A DNA stretch of 64,000 bases from Clostridiales bacterium. GTDB taxonomy: Bacteria > Bacillota > Clostridia > Saccharofermentanales > Saccharofermentanaceae. The translations under genes and the position numbers were made by a program. The notes under the pieces are model-generated. The model saw nothing but the letters and a program-made list of their open reading frames with translations, ran no database searches and was not told where the DNA came from. Shown one piece after another: positions 8,530 to 17,373 of this stretch (position 1 is its first letter; each line of letters starts with the position of its first letter). The stretch lies in NCBI GenBank assembly GCA_017551865.1, contig JAFZKB010000003.1, positions 24,797 to 88,796 on the forward strand. The letters run 5' to 3'.

Positions 8530-10455
8530 ATGAATAAAAGAATCAGTCATCTGCTCCGCGTTTTCGGGTGTATTATACTTTCTTTCGCTATTCTCCTGAG
8601 CGCGTGCGGTAAAACAGAAGAAACGAAAAAGAAGAAGAAAAGGACGAAAAAGACGACGACGGAGATCACGGAGACGACGGATGAACCTTCGGAGTCTACT
8701 GATCCGACAGAGACTGATCCGACTTCCCAGCCGACCCAGACAGAGACGACCCGTCAGAAGAAGCAGCCGATCTACTTCCAGGAAGAAGCGGGGAAGAAGC
8801 TTCACGAACTCGACGAAGAGATCTTTAAGAGAGGGATGGAAGAAGACATCATCTCTATCGTTTTCGATATAGAGGATCCGACCAAACTCGGACTTGAATG
8901 GCCGGAGAAGGGAATCGAGCCCTATTCCCCGGAAGATGAAGAGGAAGGCCATGAATTCGACCTCCATGTCTTAGAGGCACTCGATGAGATCGATTTCGAT
9001 TCTCTTGAGGTAGAGGATCAGATCCTCTACGAGACACTGATGCGCGACTATGAGCTGTCCGTCTCCCTCTACGGTATGGACTACTATACGAGCGTGTTCA
9101 ATTCTCTGACCGGTATAAATGTTGAGCTTCCGATCGTTTTCGCGACTCTCAATTTTGACGATCAGGCGGATGTCGAGAGATATCTTCAGATGATCGACGA
9201 TATCGATGAATACTATGACTCCCTTTTCGCATATGAGAAGAAGCGTGCCGAACTCGGAAGATCCTATCCGGATGAGTTCATCGACCAGATCATCGCATCC
9301 CTCGATGCCGTGTATAAAGATCACGAAGGCAATTACATGTACACCACTTTTGAAGACCGTGTAAATGCCCTGGATATCGACGATAAGACGAAGGCGGATC
9401 TGATCAAGAGGAATAAAGAAGTCCTGGACAATTCTTTCTTCCCGGCATACGAGAAACTTTCCAAGAACATGCAGACCATTAAGGGAACGGCGAAGACTTC
9501 CGGCAAGATCTGCGAGATGGAAGGCGGTAAAGAATTCTACGAGAAGTATTTCCAGTACCGTTCCGGCACGGATCTCACGATCGAAGAGGCAGAACATGTC
9601 CTCGAGGATATGATGAACCAGTACCTTATGGAGTTTGCTACCCTCTACCAGGGTCTGACACCGCAGCAGCAGGCGGGCATCGGCGGCGGAGATAGTAATT
9701 ACACCACAGGTTCTTTTGAAAAAGATATCGAATTCTGTAAAAAGGCGATCAAGGATGACTTCCCGGATATCGGCGACGTGAAATATTCCGTATATCATCT
9801 CCCGCAGGAGATGGCGGATTTCTTCTCGCCGGCGGCGTATATGTCCACCCCGATCGATGATATCAACAGAAACGTGCTGCTGATCAACGATTACAGCGAC
9901 GGACTTTCCGACATGTTATCGACTGTAGGTCACGAGGCATTCCCGGGACATCTTTATGAGGCAGTCTACCACATGATCCACATGAACAACTACTACCAGA
10001 AAGGCGGCACCACAGCCTATAAAGAGGGCTGGTCCACCTACTGTGAGGACTATATCATGAAGCTGTCCGACTACGAATATAATCCGTATCGTGCCAATTA
10101 TGTTTACACGTACCTGTTCTTCAACTATGCAGTAAATGCATATGTCGATATCCTGGTGCACTATAACGGCTACGGCAAGGATGAGATCGCTGCTGTTTTC
10201 GACGATATCCTCGGACCGGGCTCCGGAAGAATGGTCGCAGATGCTTTCTATGACCGCGTGATCGAGATCCCCTGCTACGTGACACCTTACTGCTTCGGCA
10301 ACTACTACTGCTGCAAGATCATTAACGATGCGGCAGCCAAGTACGGCAATGAGTATTCCATGAAGCAGATCCATGCGGCATATCTCGATATGGGGCCGAG
10401 TACCTTTGAGCTCCTTGAGAAGTACATGCCTGTTTATCTGAAGAAACAGAAGTAA
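8530..10455 (+). CDS. DUF885 family lipoprotein, metallopeptidase-like
   Basis: A 641-residue lipoprotein with lipobox LLSACGK (Cys near 27), followed by a striking linker: a Lys-rich run (KKKKKRTKK) and then Thr/Glu/Ser/Pro-rich sequence to about residue 77. The rest is a DUF885 (COG4805) domain, mostly helical, with H468 and E469 in VGHEAFPGHLYE, the family's HExxPGH-type motif that resembles a zinc-peptidase site. The downstream GWSTYCEDY (Glu near 500) could supply the third ligand. DUF885 function is not established; cell-surface peptidase activity is inference. The gene has GGAGATGAAAG before the ATG. A second DUF885 lipoprotein follows at 10950. Confidence 0.85.
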   Translation: MNKRISHLLRVFGCIILSFAILLSACGKTEETKKKKKRTKKTTTEITETTDEPSESTDPTETDPTSQPTQTETTRQKKQPIYFQEEAGKKLHELDEEIFKRGMEEDIISIVFDIEDPTKLGLEWPEKGIEPYSPEDEEEGHEFDLHVLEALDEIDFDSLEVEDQILYETLMRDYELSVSLYGMDYYTSVFNSLTGINVELPIVFATLNFDDQADVERYLQMIDDIDEYYDSLFAYEKKRAELGRSYPDEFIDQIIASLDAVYKDHEGNYMYTTFEDRVNALDIDDKTKADLIKRNKEVLDNSFFPAYEKLSKNMQTIKGTAKTSGKICEMEGGKEFYEKYFQYRSGTDLTIEEAEHVLEDMMNQYLMEFATLYQGLTPQQQAGIGGGDSNYTTGSFEKDIEFCKKAIKDDFPDIGDVKYSVYHLPQEMADFFSPAAYMSTPIDDINRNVLLINDYSDGLSDMLSTVGHEAFPGHLYEAVYHMIHMNNYYQKGGTTAYKEGWSTYCEDYIMKLSDYEYNPYRANYVYTYLFFNYAVNAYVDILVHYNGYGKDEIAAVFDDILGPGSGRMVADAFYDRVIEIPCYVTPYCFGNYYCCKIINDAAAKYGNEYSMKQIHAAYLDMGPSTFELLEKYMPVYLKKQK

Positions 10456-10501
10456 GCGGATCTTCCGGATGAGCGGAATATGAAATCAATTACGAACGGG
10501 T

Positions 10502-10535
10502 GGCGTTCGGCATTTCCTGCGAAGTGCCGGACGCC
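10502..10535 (+). terminator. Stem-loop after the first DUF885 gene
   Basis: A 15-base-pair stem with G-U wobbles (GGCGTTCGGCATTTC with GAAGTGCCGGACGCC) closes on a CTGC loop. The following tract is only GCTCTCTTTC, so it is a weak intrinsic terminator. Confidence 0.55.
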
Positions 10536-10589
10536 GCTCTCTTTCGCCGATCAGCCGGTTCCTCGTTATTTTGAGACCTGAATCTGCTA

Positions 10590-10618
10590 TTGACATGTTA
10601 GCTTTCGCTAACTATACT
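10590..10618 (+). promoter_or_regulatory. Promoter with palindromic operator in the spacer
   Basis: A perfect TTGACA (10590-10595) and TATACT (10613-10618) are separated by exactly 17 bases. The spacer holds a perfect inverted repeat, GTTAGC-TTTC-GCTAAC (10597-10612). A repressor bound there would block RNA polymerase. Another GTTAG half-site follows at 10622-10626. Because the gene it drives encodes an iron-transport-associated protein, a DtxR- or Fur-family iron regulator is the first guess (inference). Confidence 0.75.
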
Positions 10619-10653
10619 GTCGTTAGAAATTCGAAAAGAAGGGGCGTCATTCC

Positions 10654-10842
10654 ATGGGCTGGCTTACGGACAATCTGGGTACGATCGTTATCTCTGCCGT
10701 CCTCATCCTGATCGTGGCACTGATCATCGTAAAGATGGTGCGCGACAAGAGAAAGGGCAAGTCCTCCTGCGGCTGCGGCTGCAGTAACTGTGCCATGCGC
10801 GGCTCCTGTCATCCTGCTCCGAAGAAGTCTTCCGGCAAATAA
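10654..10842 (+). CDS. FeoB-associated Cys-rich membrane protein
   Basis: This 62-residue protein has one membrane segment (IVISAVLILIVALIIVKMV, residues about 10-28), a basic stretch (RDKRKGK), then a Cys-rich tail with five cysteines (CGCGCSNCAMRGSC). This is the form of the small FeoB-associated proteins (Pfam PF12669) that accompany the ferrous-iron transporter FeoB in Firmicutes. No feoA or feoB is in this window, so it is an orphan here. It has its own strong promoter with a palindrome in the spacer. The tail could bind iron or another thiophilic metal at the inner membrane face (inference). Confidence 0.85.
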   Translation: MGWLTDNLGTIVISAVLILIVALIIVKMVRDKRKGKSSCGCGCSNCAMRGSCHPAPKKSSGK

Positions 10843-10891
10843 TTTCCCTGTCCTTTTTGAAAAGATCCGTGCCCCGGTCTTTTCTGCCTTT

Positions 10892-10920
10892 TTGTGACGG
10901 GCGCGCACTCATGCTATAAT
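10892..10920 (+). promoter_or_regulatory. Promoter of the second DUF885 gene
   Basis: TTGTGA (10892-10897), a 17-base spacer and an extended -10 TGCTATAAT ending at 10920 lie 29 bases before the ATG at 10950. Confidence 0.65.
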
Positions 10921-10949
10921 GGGCGTGATTGTGAAAAGGAAAAGGGAAA

Positions 10950-12791
10950 ATGAAACATTCACGCTTGATGAAAATACTAACGCTGATCACGGCGGGAGCG
11001 ATCTTCAGTTCGCCGCTTTCGGCATGTTCGAAAACGATGGATCCCGAGAATATCCCGAAGCCGCCGGTCGCCTCTACAGACGAGAACGGAAATAAGGATT
11101 CCGAAGCCATCAACTGGGCGGGAGCCAGTACTTCGGCCGACTCTTCGACAGAAGCGGCCAGGACGTTCCGGTACTACGATGTGGGGCTCTTTGTCGGATC
11201 TTCCGATATTCTGTCTGCCTACTATGCCTTCGACGATCCGAAGAACTATTACTCGGACTGGCCGGATAAGGGTCTGATGATCCCAACGGAGGAGGCGTAT
11301 AAAGCCGCAGCGGAAGCCTATTCCCAATATGCGGACGAACTTTCCGGACTTGATCCGGAGGAACTGACCGAGGCGCAGAACCGCGCTATTGCAGACATGT
11401 GCTATGACTTCAAATACATGGCGGAGACATACCGGCATTTCTACTACATGCCGCAGCTTTATCCGATGGGCGGCAAGCAGATCGTCTATCCGTTCCTGAC
11501 CGCGCTGATCCAGTTTAAAAGCAAGGACGATGTACTGCGCTACTTCAAGATCCTGGAGGATTACTATGACTTTTTCTCCGCAATCGTCGAGATCGAGAAA
11601 AAGAGGAGCGAGATGGGGATTGGCTGGGATGATGAGAATCTCGACCGCATCATCGAGGACTGCACGAAGATGCAGGAAGACCGCGATATCAACTTCATGA
11701 AGACGACATTCGACAGTAAGGTCGGCGCGCTGCATCTTTCCGATCAGGAGACCAGTGACCTCCTCAAGCGAAATCAGGAGCTCCTCGATACTGTTTATTA
11801 TCCGACGATGGAGATGCTGATCGAAAAACTTCAGGAGCTCAAGGGCATCTGCAACGACAAGAAGTATCTTGCTTATACTCCGGAGGGGAAGGCATATTAC
11901 GAAGCACTGTTCCATGAAAAGAGCGGCACGTCGCTTCCTATTGAAGACGCGATCCATCTTCTTGATGAGAAGATCGCTTCCATTTACGAAGAGTACTATC
12001 CGAGATGGACTTCGGCGGGAAGTTACTTCACGTTCGGCGGGCTCGAGTTCGATCAGGCCTGCGAATGGTGCAAACGCTTCACGGGTGAGCATTTCCCGAA
12101 GATCATGGATAACGAGCTGAATGTGTATAATGTCCCGGAAAAGTTTGCGGAATCCATGCAGCCGGCAAGGTACTACTCCTCACCGATCGACTATTACACG
12201 AAGCATACCGTCTGGCTCAACCGCGGCATGCTCGACAGCCCGAACTACGACATGTTTACAGTCGTTTCACACGAAATGTACCCGGGTCATCTTTACCAGC
12301 ACCAGTATCAGGCGGAGCACCTGATCAGCAAGTACCAGGTATTCAACACATCGATCCCGTATGCGGAGGGCTGGGCCGAGTATTCCGAGTGGCTCATGAT
12401 CCACTACGCGCCTTTTGAGAAGGAACAGGCGGAAAACGCCCTGATGGCGCAGTTCCTCTACTCGACGTATATCGCGGCCAGAATGAGCATCGGCGTGGAC
12501 TATCAGGGCTGGACCCGTGACGACTGTGCCGCTTATCTCAACCACTACCATCAGGACAAAAAAGAGGTGCTGGACGAATACTGGAACCGGATCACCGCCA
12601 CCCAGTGCTACAGCGTGGAATACGCTTTCGGACTGCTCTTTACCTCGCAGATCCTGGAAAGCGCCATGAAGGAACTCGACGGTATCTGTACGCAGGAAGA
12701 AGTGCTGAAAGCCTATCTCGATCTGGGCTGTGCCCCGTTTGAAGTCCTTTCTGAGGACATGGAGAAGTTCGTGGCGGCGAAAAAAGGCTGA
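10950..12791 (+). CDS. DUF885 family lipoprotein, metallopeptidase-like (second copy)
   Basis: A 613-residue paralogue of the 8530 gene product. Lipobox PLSACSK puts the acylated Cys near 26; the linker is short and lacks the Lys-run/Thr-Glu module of the first copy. H441 and E442 lie in VSHEMYPGHLYQ, equivalent to VGHEAFPGHLYE of the paralogue, and SIPYAEGWAEYSEW supplies the matching downstream Glu. The two proteins align over most of their length (SDWPDKGL with LEWPEKGI, YYDFFSAIVEIEKKRSE with YYDSLFAYEKKRAE) but are clearly diverged, so the duplication is old. It has its own promoter and a terminator at 12851, so it is probably monocistronic. Confidence 0.85.
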   Translation: MKHSRLMKILTLITAGAIFSSPLSACSKTMDPENIPKPPVASTDENGNKDSEAINWAGASTSADSSTEAARTFRYYDVGLFVGSSDILSAYYAFDDPKNYYSDWPDKGLMIPTEEAYKAAAEAYSQYADELSGLDPEELTEAQNRAIADMCYDFKYMAETYRHFYYMPQLYPMGGKQIVYPFLTALIQFKSKDDVLRYFKILEDYYDFFSAIVEIEKKRSEMGIGWDDENLDRIIEDCTKMQEDRDINFMKTTFDSKVGALHLSDQETSDLLKRNQELLDTVYYPTMEMLIEKLQELKGICNDKKYLAYTPEGKAYYEALFHEKSGTSLPIEDAIHLLDEKIASIYEEYYPRWTSAGSYFTFGGLEFDQACEWCKRFTGEHFPKIMDNELNVYNVPEKFAESMQPARYYSSPIDYYTKHTVWLNRGMLDSPNYDMFTVVSHEMYPGHLYQHQYQAEHLISKYQVFNTSIPYAEGWAEYSEWLMIHYAPFEKEQAENALMAQFLYSTYIAARMSIGVDYQGWTRDDCAAYLNHYHQDKKEVLDEYWNRITATQCYSVEYAFGLLFTSQILESAMKELDGICTQEEVLKAYLDLGCAPFEVLSEDMEKFVAAKKG

Positions 12792-12850
12792 CCGGTCAGG
12801 GTTCCTTAACAGTTTTTTCGAAACTTTCGTATCGTAATACCCGTGCAACA

Positions 12851-12889
12851 GTCGGCATTTCCCGGACTTCCCGGAAAGTGCCGATTTTC
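12851..12889 (+). terminator. Intrinsic terminator after the second DUF885 gene
   Basis: GTCGGCA pairs with TGCCGAT, with an inner TTCCCGG/CCGGAA stem, followed by TTTTCG and a T-rich tract. Confidence 0.6.
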
Positions 12890-12982
12890 GCATCTTTCCG
12901 GGCGGTGCAACAACGCCGTTTTGCAATTGTCATGAAAATGTAGCAAAAAGTCCTTACCAAACACTTGTATGAAAAAACATTA

Positions 12983-12991
12983 TGTTATAAT
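12983..12991 (+). promoter_or_regulatory. Extended -10 promoter for the PP2C-like/LysM-like gene
   Basis: TGTTATAAT (TGn plus perfect TATAAT) lies 51 bases before the ATG at 13043. A weak TTGTAT (12965-12970) sits 15 bases upstream. The leader contains GGAGGAA in front of the start. Confidence 0.6.
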
Positions 12992-13042
12992 TAACTAGAA
13001 GTCTTAGGGATAATAGTCCCATATTTTGGAGGAACTGAGAAT

Positions 13043-15988
13043 ATGGCAAAGCAGACTCGGCTTGCAACCACTCTGACGGCAAGATATTTTCCTACAGCAG
13101 AATTGACTGACGCATTCTATATGGATGGTCGTGTGACCAGCAAGACCGTAGCCCGTTCGGCAGATCTTACGAACGATAAAGAAGACCGTGGATTCTTCTT
13201 CTCTGTATTTTCCCACCAGACCATCGCGGATCAGGACCCCAACGCCCTTCCGCCGTATGAGCCGATCCTCCGCCGTCTCGGCACGGAATTGAAGACCGGA
13301 AGACGCTCTCTTGATGATTCCATCGGAGAGATGGTAAATACCGCCGTTTCCATCACAGGAAAGATGAAGATCCAGCAGGATAACAGCCGTGCCCCTTTCT
13401 TTGCCGGCGTTATGGTCAAGGACGGTGAGGCATTTGCTTCCACCATCGGAAAAGGTCTGGCCTTCCTTTATCGTGATGACACACTTTACCCGATGACGGC
13501 GACCGATATCCGCATCGATGCGATCAACACCGCCCGCCAGAAGGTGGAGAATTTCTATAACTTCTGTGCCACGAAGACAGCTCCGGCACTTTGCTCGAAC
13601 ATTGCCCAGCTGAAACTCGATGACTGCATCATCCTCTGCAACCGTGAAGTTTACGAGGCTTTGGGTCAGCAGGAGCTCCTCCGCATCCTCTATGATGCCG
13701 AGGATCAGAGCGATGCTGCCAGCGTCGTTATCACAGAAGCCGCAGCGAAGCTTCCGGGCGTCCCGCTTCAGTTCATGATCTCCTTCGTAGAAGACATCAC
13801 CTCCAGTGACAGAGGCGGATTCTTCGGTTTCGGCAGAAAGAAGAAGAAGGTCGTCGAAGAGGATTACGATGATGATTACAATGTAGCTCCTCAGGTTCCG
13901 CTGGAATCTCCGGAGAAGGAAGAAGAACCGCTCCCGAAGGATGCCATGCTGTTTGGTGACGATCTCCCGAAGGCTTCCACACCGAAGCCGCTTGAGACCA
14001 CCATGGTCGTTCCGCCGGCAGGCAGTGCCGCGGCCGCGATCGCTTCCCTGGGCGCAGAGACAGCCGCATCCACAGCGGCCAAGTCCGCAGCTGACGCCGC
14101 CGTCGATGCTGCGATCAATACTCCGGTACCGGAGCCGCCGCTTTCCTTCGGAGATATCTCTGATCTGATGAAGGAAGAGAGCGGAGAGAAGAAAGAACCT
14201 GAGAATCTCGAAGAGACGAAGGTCATGCCTTTTGTCAACAGCTTTGATAAAGCCGCTGCTGAACTTGATGCGAAGACAGCAAGCCCGGCGAAGGAAGAAG
14301 CTCCGGCAGCTCCGGTCAGCCCGTTCGTCCAGCCTGCACCGGCCCCGGCCGTTCCTGAGAAGAAGGACGAACCGTTTGTAGCTGTTAAGAATGCAGATAA
14401 TCCGTTCGCAAAAGCGGCTCTTCAGGCGCAGAGCAAGCCGATCCCGGAAGAGATCGTCCCGAAGGCACCTGTTGCAGGTACGGTGATCCCCGAGGAGATC
14501 GTTCCGAAGGCAGCAGCTGCGGCGAAGGAAGTAGAAGGAGTAGTGGAAGCGGCTCCAGCCCCGGTATCCGGCGGCGCACCGCTCTATATTGGTGATGAGG
14601 TCTTCGGCACAGCCGCTTCCGCGGCACCGGCCGAACAGGAGAACTTGGCAGGAACTGAACAGGTATCCGCAGCAGCACCTTCCGGCGCAGCTTCGGCATC
14701 TGTTGCGGAAACAGACGAGGACGCCCCGCTTGTTTTCGAAGCGGACAGTGAGGTGAAAACGCCTATGAATGATGAGCCCGAGTATTCCAATGATCCAAAA
14801 GAATTCGACGAGACACCGCTTTTCTTCGGTGATGCAGAAAACGCTCCGGCAGAAGGAGGCGCCGGCCAGCCGGAAGAGGCGGCCACCGGTTCCGATGAGT
14901 TTGTGATCCCGTTCGCTTCGAATGACGCTCCGACCAATGCGACCGCATCCGCAGACGATGTTCCGCAGATGCCCCTTTATGAGGCTCCGACATATGTACC
15001 GCCGACGTATCCGACCAACAGCGATACTCCGGTAGGTTACGAAGATACAGGCGTATATGCCCGCGGTTCCTACACTGTAGATGAAGATGAGGCAGCGCCT
15101 TCTGCTTCTCCATACGTTGTACCGGCTCCATCTCCGGCTCCGGTATCTCCGTTTGTGAACATGGAACAGCCTTCCTTCGGTGGTGTGGACATGCAGGCAA
15201 GCTACGATGAGCCGACGCAGGAGATCCCGCCGGTTCCGGCTGATTACGCATACGATACGGCATATGGCCAGCCCGAGCAGGTAGCCGCTGAGCCGCAGTA
15301 CGATTTTGATAACCCGCCGCCGGCTGTTGCTGACCTCTTTGACTTCAGCACAGGTCCGATCGCTCCGGATCCGCAGCCGCAGGTATCTTCTGTACCGGCA
15401 TATATGCAGCAGGGTGAGGCTGTCCGTCCGGGTTCCGTTCCGGGTGTTCCGAGACGTCCGCAGCAGGCGACACGTCCGGGCAACCGTCCGAATACCCAGC
15501 CGGCAAGACGTAAGATGGATACCATCGATGATGGATTCGATAATGGCGATGACGAGCCGGGCGTAAGCTACCTGCCGTTCGTTCTGGCAGCAGTCTCCCT
15601 GATCTGCCTGATCATCATCATTGTGCTCATCGCGAAGTCCTGTGGCAGTGATAAGAAGAGCCCGGAAACAACAGTTTCCGATACGGCGATCACGGATGTT
15701 TCCAGCGATCCGTCTGAGACGGAGAGCACTGTACCTCCGACGACAGAGACCACTGCACCGGCACCGGATGCTCCGATCGGTGTATATACCTTCTCTGACA
15801 AGAGCGGTTGCCGCACATGGTGGGATCTTTTCTATCACGTATACGGCATCAAGATCGATTCCGAGACCGACGCCTGCGTAACGACGATCCTTACATATAA
15901 CAGCAAGGATTCCTCCTACACACCGAAGGCCGGAGACCAGATTCTGCTCCCGCCGCCGGACATGCTGCCGAAGAAGTCCACAACATGA
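13043..15988 (+). CDS. PP2C-like pseudophosphatase with membrane anchor and LysM-like C-terminus
   Basis: A 981-residue protein of unusual architecture. Residues 1-255 follow the PP2C phosphatase pattern: FFAGVMVKDGEAFASTIGKG and FLYRDDTLYPMT match the 'GDSR.Y..r...l..lT' strands, and LKLDDCIILCNREVYEALGQ matches 'L..GD..LL.SDGL.d.l'. The metal-binding aspartates (the DGMGG motif and the final DN motif) are not present, so phosphatase activity is unlikely. Residues 255-840 are low-complexity Ala/Pro/Glu-rich sequence. A single membrane segment follows (about 843-866, LPFVLAAVSLICLIIIIVLI), then a Thr-rich spacer. The last 60 residues (from about 915) resemble LysM: CRTWWDLFYHVYGI...YTPKAGDQILLPPP. 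Topology predicts the PP2C-like part inside and the LysM-like part on the wall. The domain calls are mine from pattern only. Confidence 0.6.
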   Translation: MAKQTRLATTLTARYFPTAELTDAFYMDGRVTSKTVARSADLTNDKEDRGFFFSVFSHQTIADQDPNALPPYEPILRRLGTELKTGRRSLDDSIGEMVNTAVSITGKMKIQQDNSRAPFFAGVMVKDGEAFASTIGKGLAFLYRDDTLYPMTATDIRIDAINTARQKVENFYNFCATKTAPALCSNIAQLKLDDCIILCNREVYEALGQQELLRILYDAEDQSDAASVVITEAAAKLPGVPLQFMISFVEDITSSDRGGFFGFGRKKKKVVEEDYDDDYNVAPQVPLESPEKEEEPLPKDAMLFGDDLPKASTPKPLETTMVVPPAGSAAAAIASLGAETAASTAAKSAADAAVDAAINTPVPEPPLSFGDISDLMKEESGEKKEPENLEETKVMPFVNSFDKAAAELDAKTASPAKEEAPAAPVSPFVQPAPAPAVPEKKDEPFVAVKNADNPFAKAALQAQSKPIPEEIVPKAPVAGTVIPEEIVPKAAAAAKEVEGVVEAAPAPVSGGAPLYIGDEVFGTAASAAPAEQENLAGTEQVSAAAPSGAASASVAETDEDAPLVFEADSEVKTPMNDEPEYSNDPKEFDETPLFFGDAENAPAEGGAGQPEEAATGSDEFVIPFASNDAPTNATASADDVPQMPLYEAPTYVPPTYPTNSDTPVGYEDTGVYARGSYTVDEDEAAPSASPYVVPAPSPAPVSPFVNMEQPSFGGVDMQASYDEPTQEIPPVPADYAYDTAYGQPEQVAAEPQYDFDNPPPAVADLFDFSTGPIAPDPQPQVSSVPAYMQQGEAVRPGSVPGVPRRPQQATRPGNRPNTQPARRKMDTIDDGFDNGDDEPGVSYLPFVLAAVSLICLIIIIVLIAKSCGSDKKSPETTVSDTAITDVSSDPSETESTVPPTTETTAPAPDAPIGVYTFSDKSGCRTWWDLFYHVYGIKIDSETDACVTTILTYNSKDSSYTPKAGDQILLPPPDMLPKKSTT

Positions 15989-16013
15989 TCGGAAGACCAA
16001 TTTAGCGTATCCA

Positions 16014-16044
16014 GGGGCTGCCTTACAGGGCAGCTCCTTTTTTT
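16014..16044 (+). terminator. Intrinsic terminator after the PP2C-like gene
   Basis: GGGCTGCC (16015-16022) pairs with GGCAGCTC (16029-16036) around a short loop, followed by seven Ts. A strong Rho-independent terminator. Confidence 0.85.
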
Positions 16045-16256
16045 GTTCCTCAGAAGGGGTCTTTTCGGAAAGAAGCTTCGAATAAAAATCATTTGGCTCT
16101 TCAAATGGTCATTTTGTTTGATGAAGCGTTTCGGGAAGCACTTTTTTTGATAAAATGCCGAAAATGTAAAAGACAGCGTTTTTGTACTAGAAAAATAGGG
16201 AATTTGCGACTACAATAGTACGGTATGTAATAATAGGTAAACTTGGAGGGATTATC

Positions 16257-17354
16257 ATGAGTACGCACAAGAAGCTTTTCATTCCGGGTCCGGTAGAAGT
16301 CCGTGATGAAGTTCTGGAAAAGATGGCTACGCCGATGATCGGCCACCGTACCAAAGATGCATCTGCTCTGCAGCAGGGAATTTCCGAGAAACTGCAGAAG
16401 GTCATGGGTACGAAGAACACTATCATTCTTTCCACTTCATCAGGAAGCGGTCTGATGGAAGGCGCCGTACGATGTTTCACTGCGAAGAAAGCAGCGATCT
16501 TCTCCATCGGAGCATTTGGTGAGCGCTGGTATAAGATGGCGACCTCTAATGGTGTTCCGGCAGATATATTCCGTTCCGAACTGGGTAGAATCACTACTCC
16601 TGAGATGGTGGACGAGGCTCTCTCTTCCGGCGAGTACGACATGATCACCATCACACACAACGAGACATCCACAGGTATCCATAATCCTGTCGGTAAGATC
16701 TCCGAGGTCCTTAAAGCGAAGTATCCGGATGTCATCCTCTGCGTGGATACGGTAAGTTCCATGGGCGGTGACTTCATTCCGGTAGATGAGTGGGGCATCG
16801 ACGTATGCATCACTTCTACACAGAAGTGTCTCGGACTTCCTCCGGGAATGTCCATCGCATCGGTTTCCGACCGTGCACTAGAGAAGGCGAAGACGATCCC
16901 GAACAGAGGTCTTTACTTCGACTATGTCGAGCTTGCCAAGTTCGTACACGAGAAGCCGTTCCAGTATCCGTCCACTCCGTCCGAAGCACACATGTTTGCT
17001 CTCGACTACCAGCTCGACTGCATCCTCGCTGAGGGCGTGGAGAACCGCTATAAGAGACACTGCGAGATGGCAGAGCTCGTTCGTGACTGGGCAAGAAAGA
17101 ACGCGGAGCTTTATTCCGATCCGGACAATCTGTCCGTTACAGTTACATGTATCAAGAACACACTGGGCATCCCGTTTGCCGAGATCAACAAGAAGATGGG
17201 CGAGAGAGGATATCTCCTGTCCGGCGGCTACGGTGCTCTGAAGGAGACCACATTCCGTATCGCACATATGGCAGATACGACCATTGATGAGATCAAGGCC
17301 ATGCTTAAGGATCTCGACGAAGTAGTAGCAGAGCTTAAGGCTCAGAACGCATAA
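16257..17354 (+). CDS. Class V aminotransferase, SerC-like (phosphoserine/serine-pyruvate/alanine-glyoxylate type)
   Basis: A 365-residue PLP enzyme. The N-terminus KLFIPGPVEVRDEVLEKMA and IGHRTKDA are the hallmark of the alanine-glyoxylate/serine-pyruvate aminotransferase branch. CVDTVSSMGGDFIPVDEWGIDVCITSTQKCLGLPPG contains the PLP-binding Asp and Schiff-base Lys (TSTQK). It is followed after 19 bases by serA, so in this organism it most likely serves as the phosphoserine aminotransferase of serine synthesis, as seen in several Clostridia and archaea where this branch replaces classical SerC (family knowledge; the role here is inference). The start has GGAGG six bases upstream. Confidence 0.85.
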   Translation: MSTHKKLFIPGPVEVRDEVLEKMATPMIGHRTKDASALQQGISEKLQKVMGTKNTIILSTSSGSGLMEGAVRCFTAKKAAIFSIGAFGERWYKMATSNGVPADIFRSELGRITTPEMVDEALSSGEYDMITITHNETSTGIHNPVGKISEVLKAKYPDVILCVDTVSSMGGDFIPVDEWGIDVCITSTQKCLGLPPGMSIASVSDRALEKAKTIPNRGLYFDYVELAKFVHEKPFQYPSTPSEAHMFALDYQLDCILAEGVENRYKRHCEMAELVRDWARKNAELYSDPDNLSVTVTCIKNTLGIPFAEINKKMGERGYLLSGGYGALKETTFRIAHMADTTIDEIKAMLKDLDEVVAELKAQNA

Positions 17355-17373
17355 GTTAGGGAGGAACACGAAC

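Noticed and set aside
13004..16000. Long open frame on the minus strand opposite the PP2C-like gene (998 codons)
   Set aside because: It is Arg/Cys-rich, has no domain pattern or ribosome site, and exists because the plus-strand gene has Ala/Pro/Glu-rich codons that leave the complementary frame open.
15989..16256. Riboswitch or attenuator before the SerC-like gene
   Set aside because: Some short inverted segments (GCTTC/GAAGC, CTTCAAA/TTTGATGAAG) are visible after the terminator, but no known class matches and pairing is imperfect.
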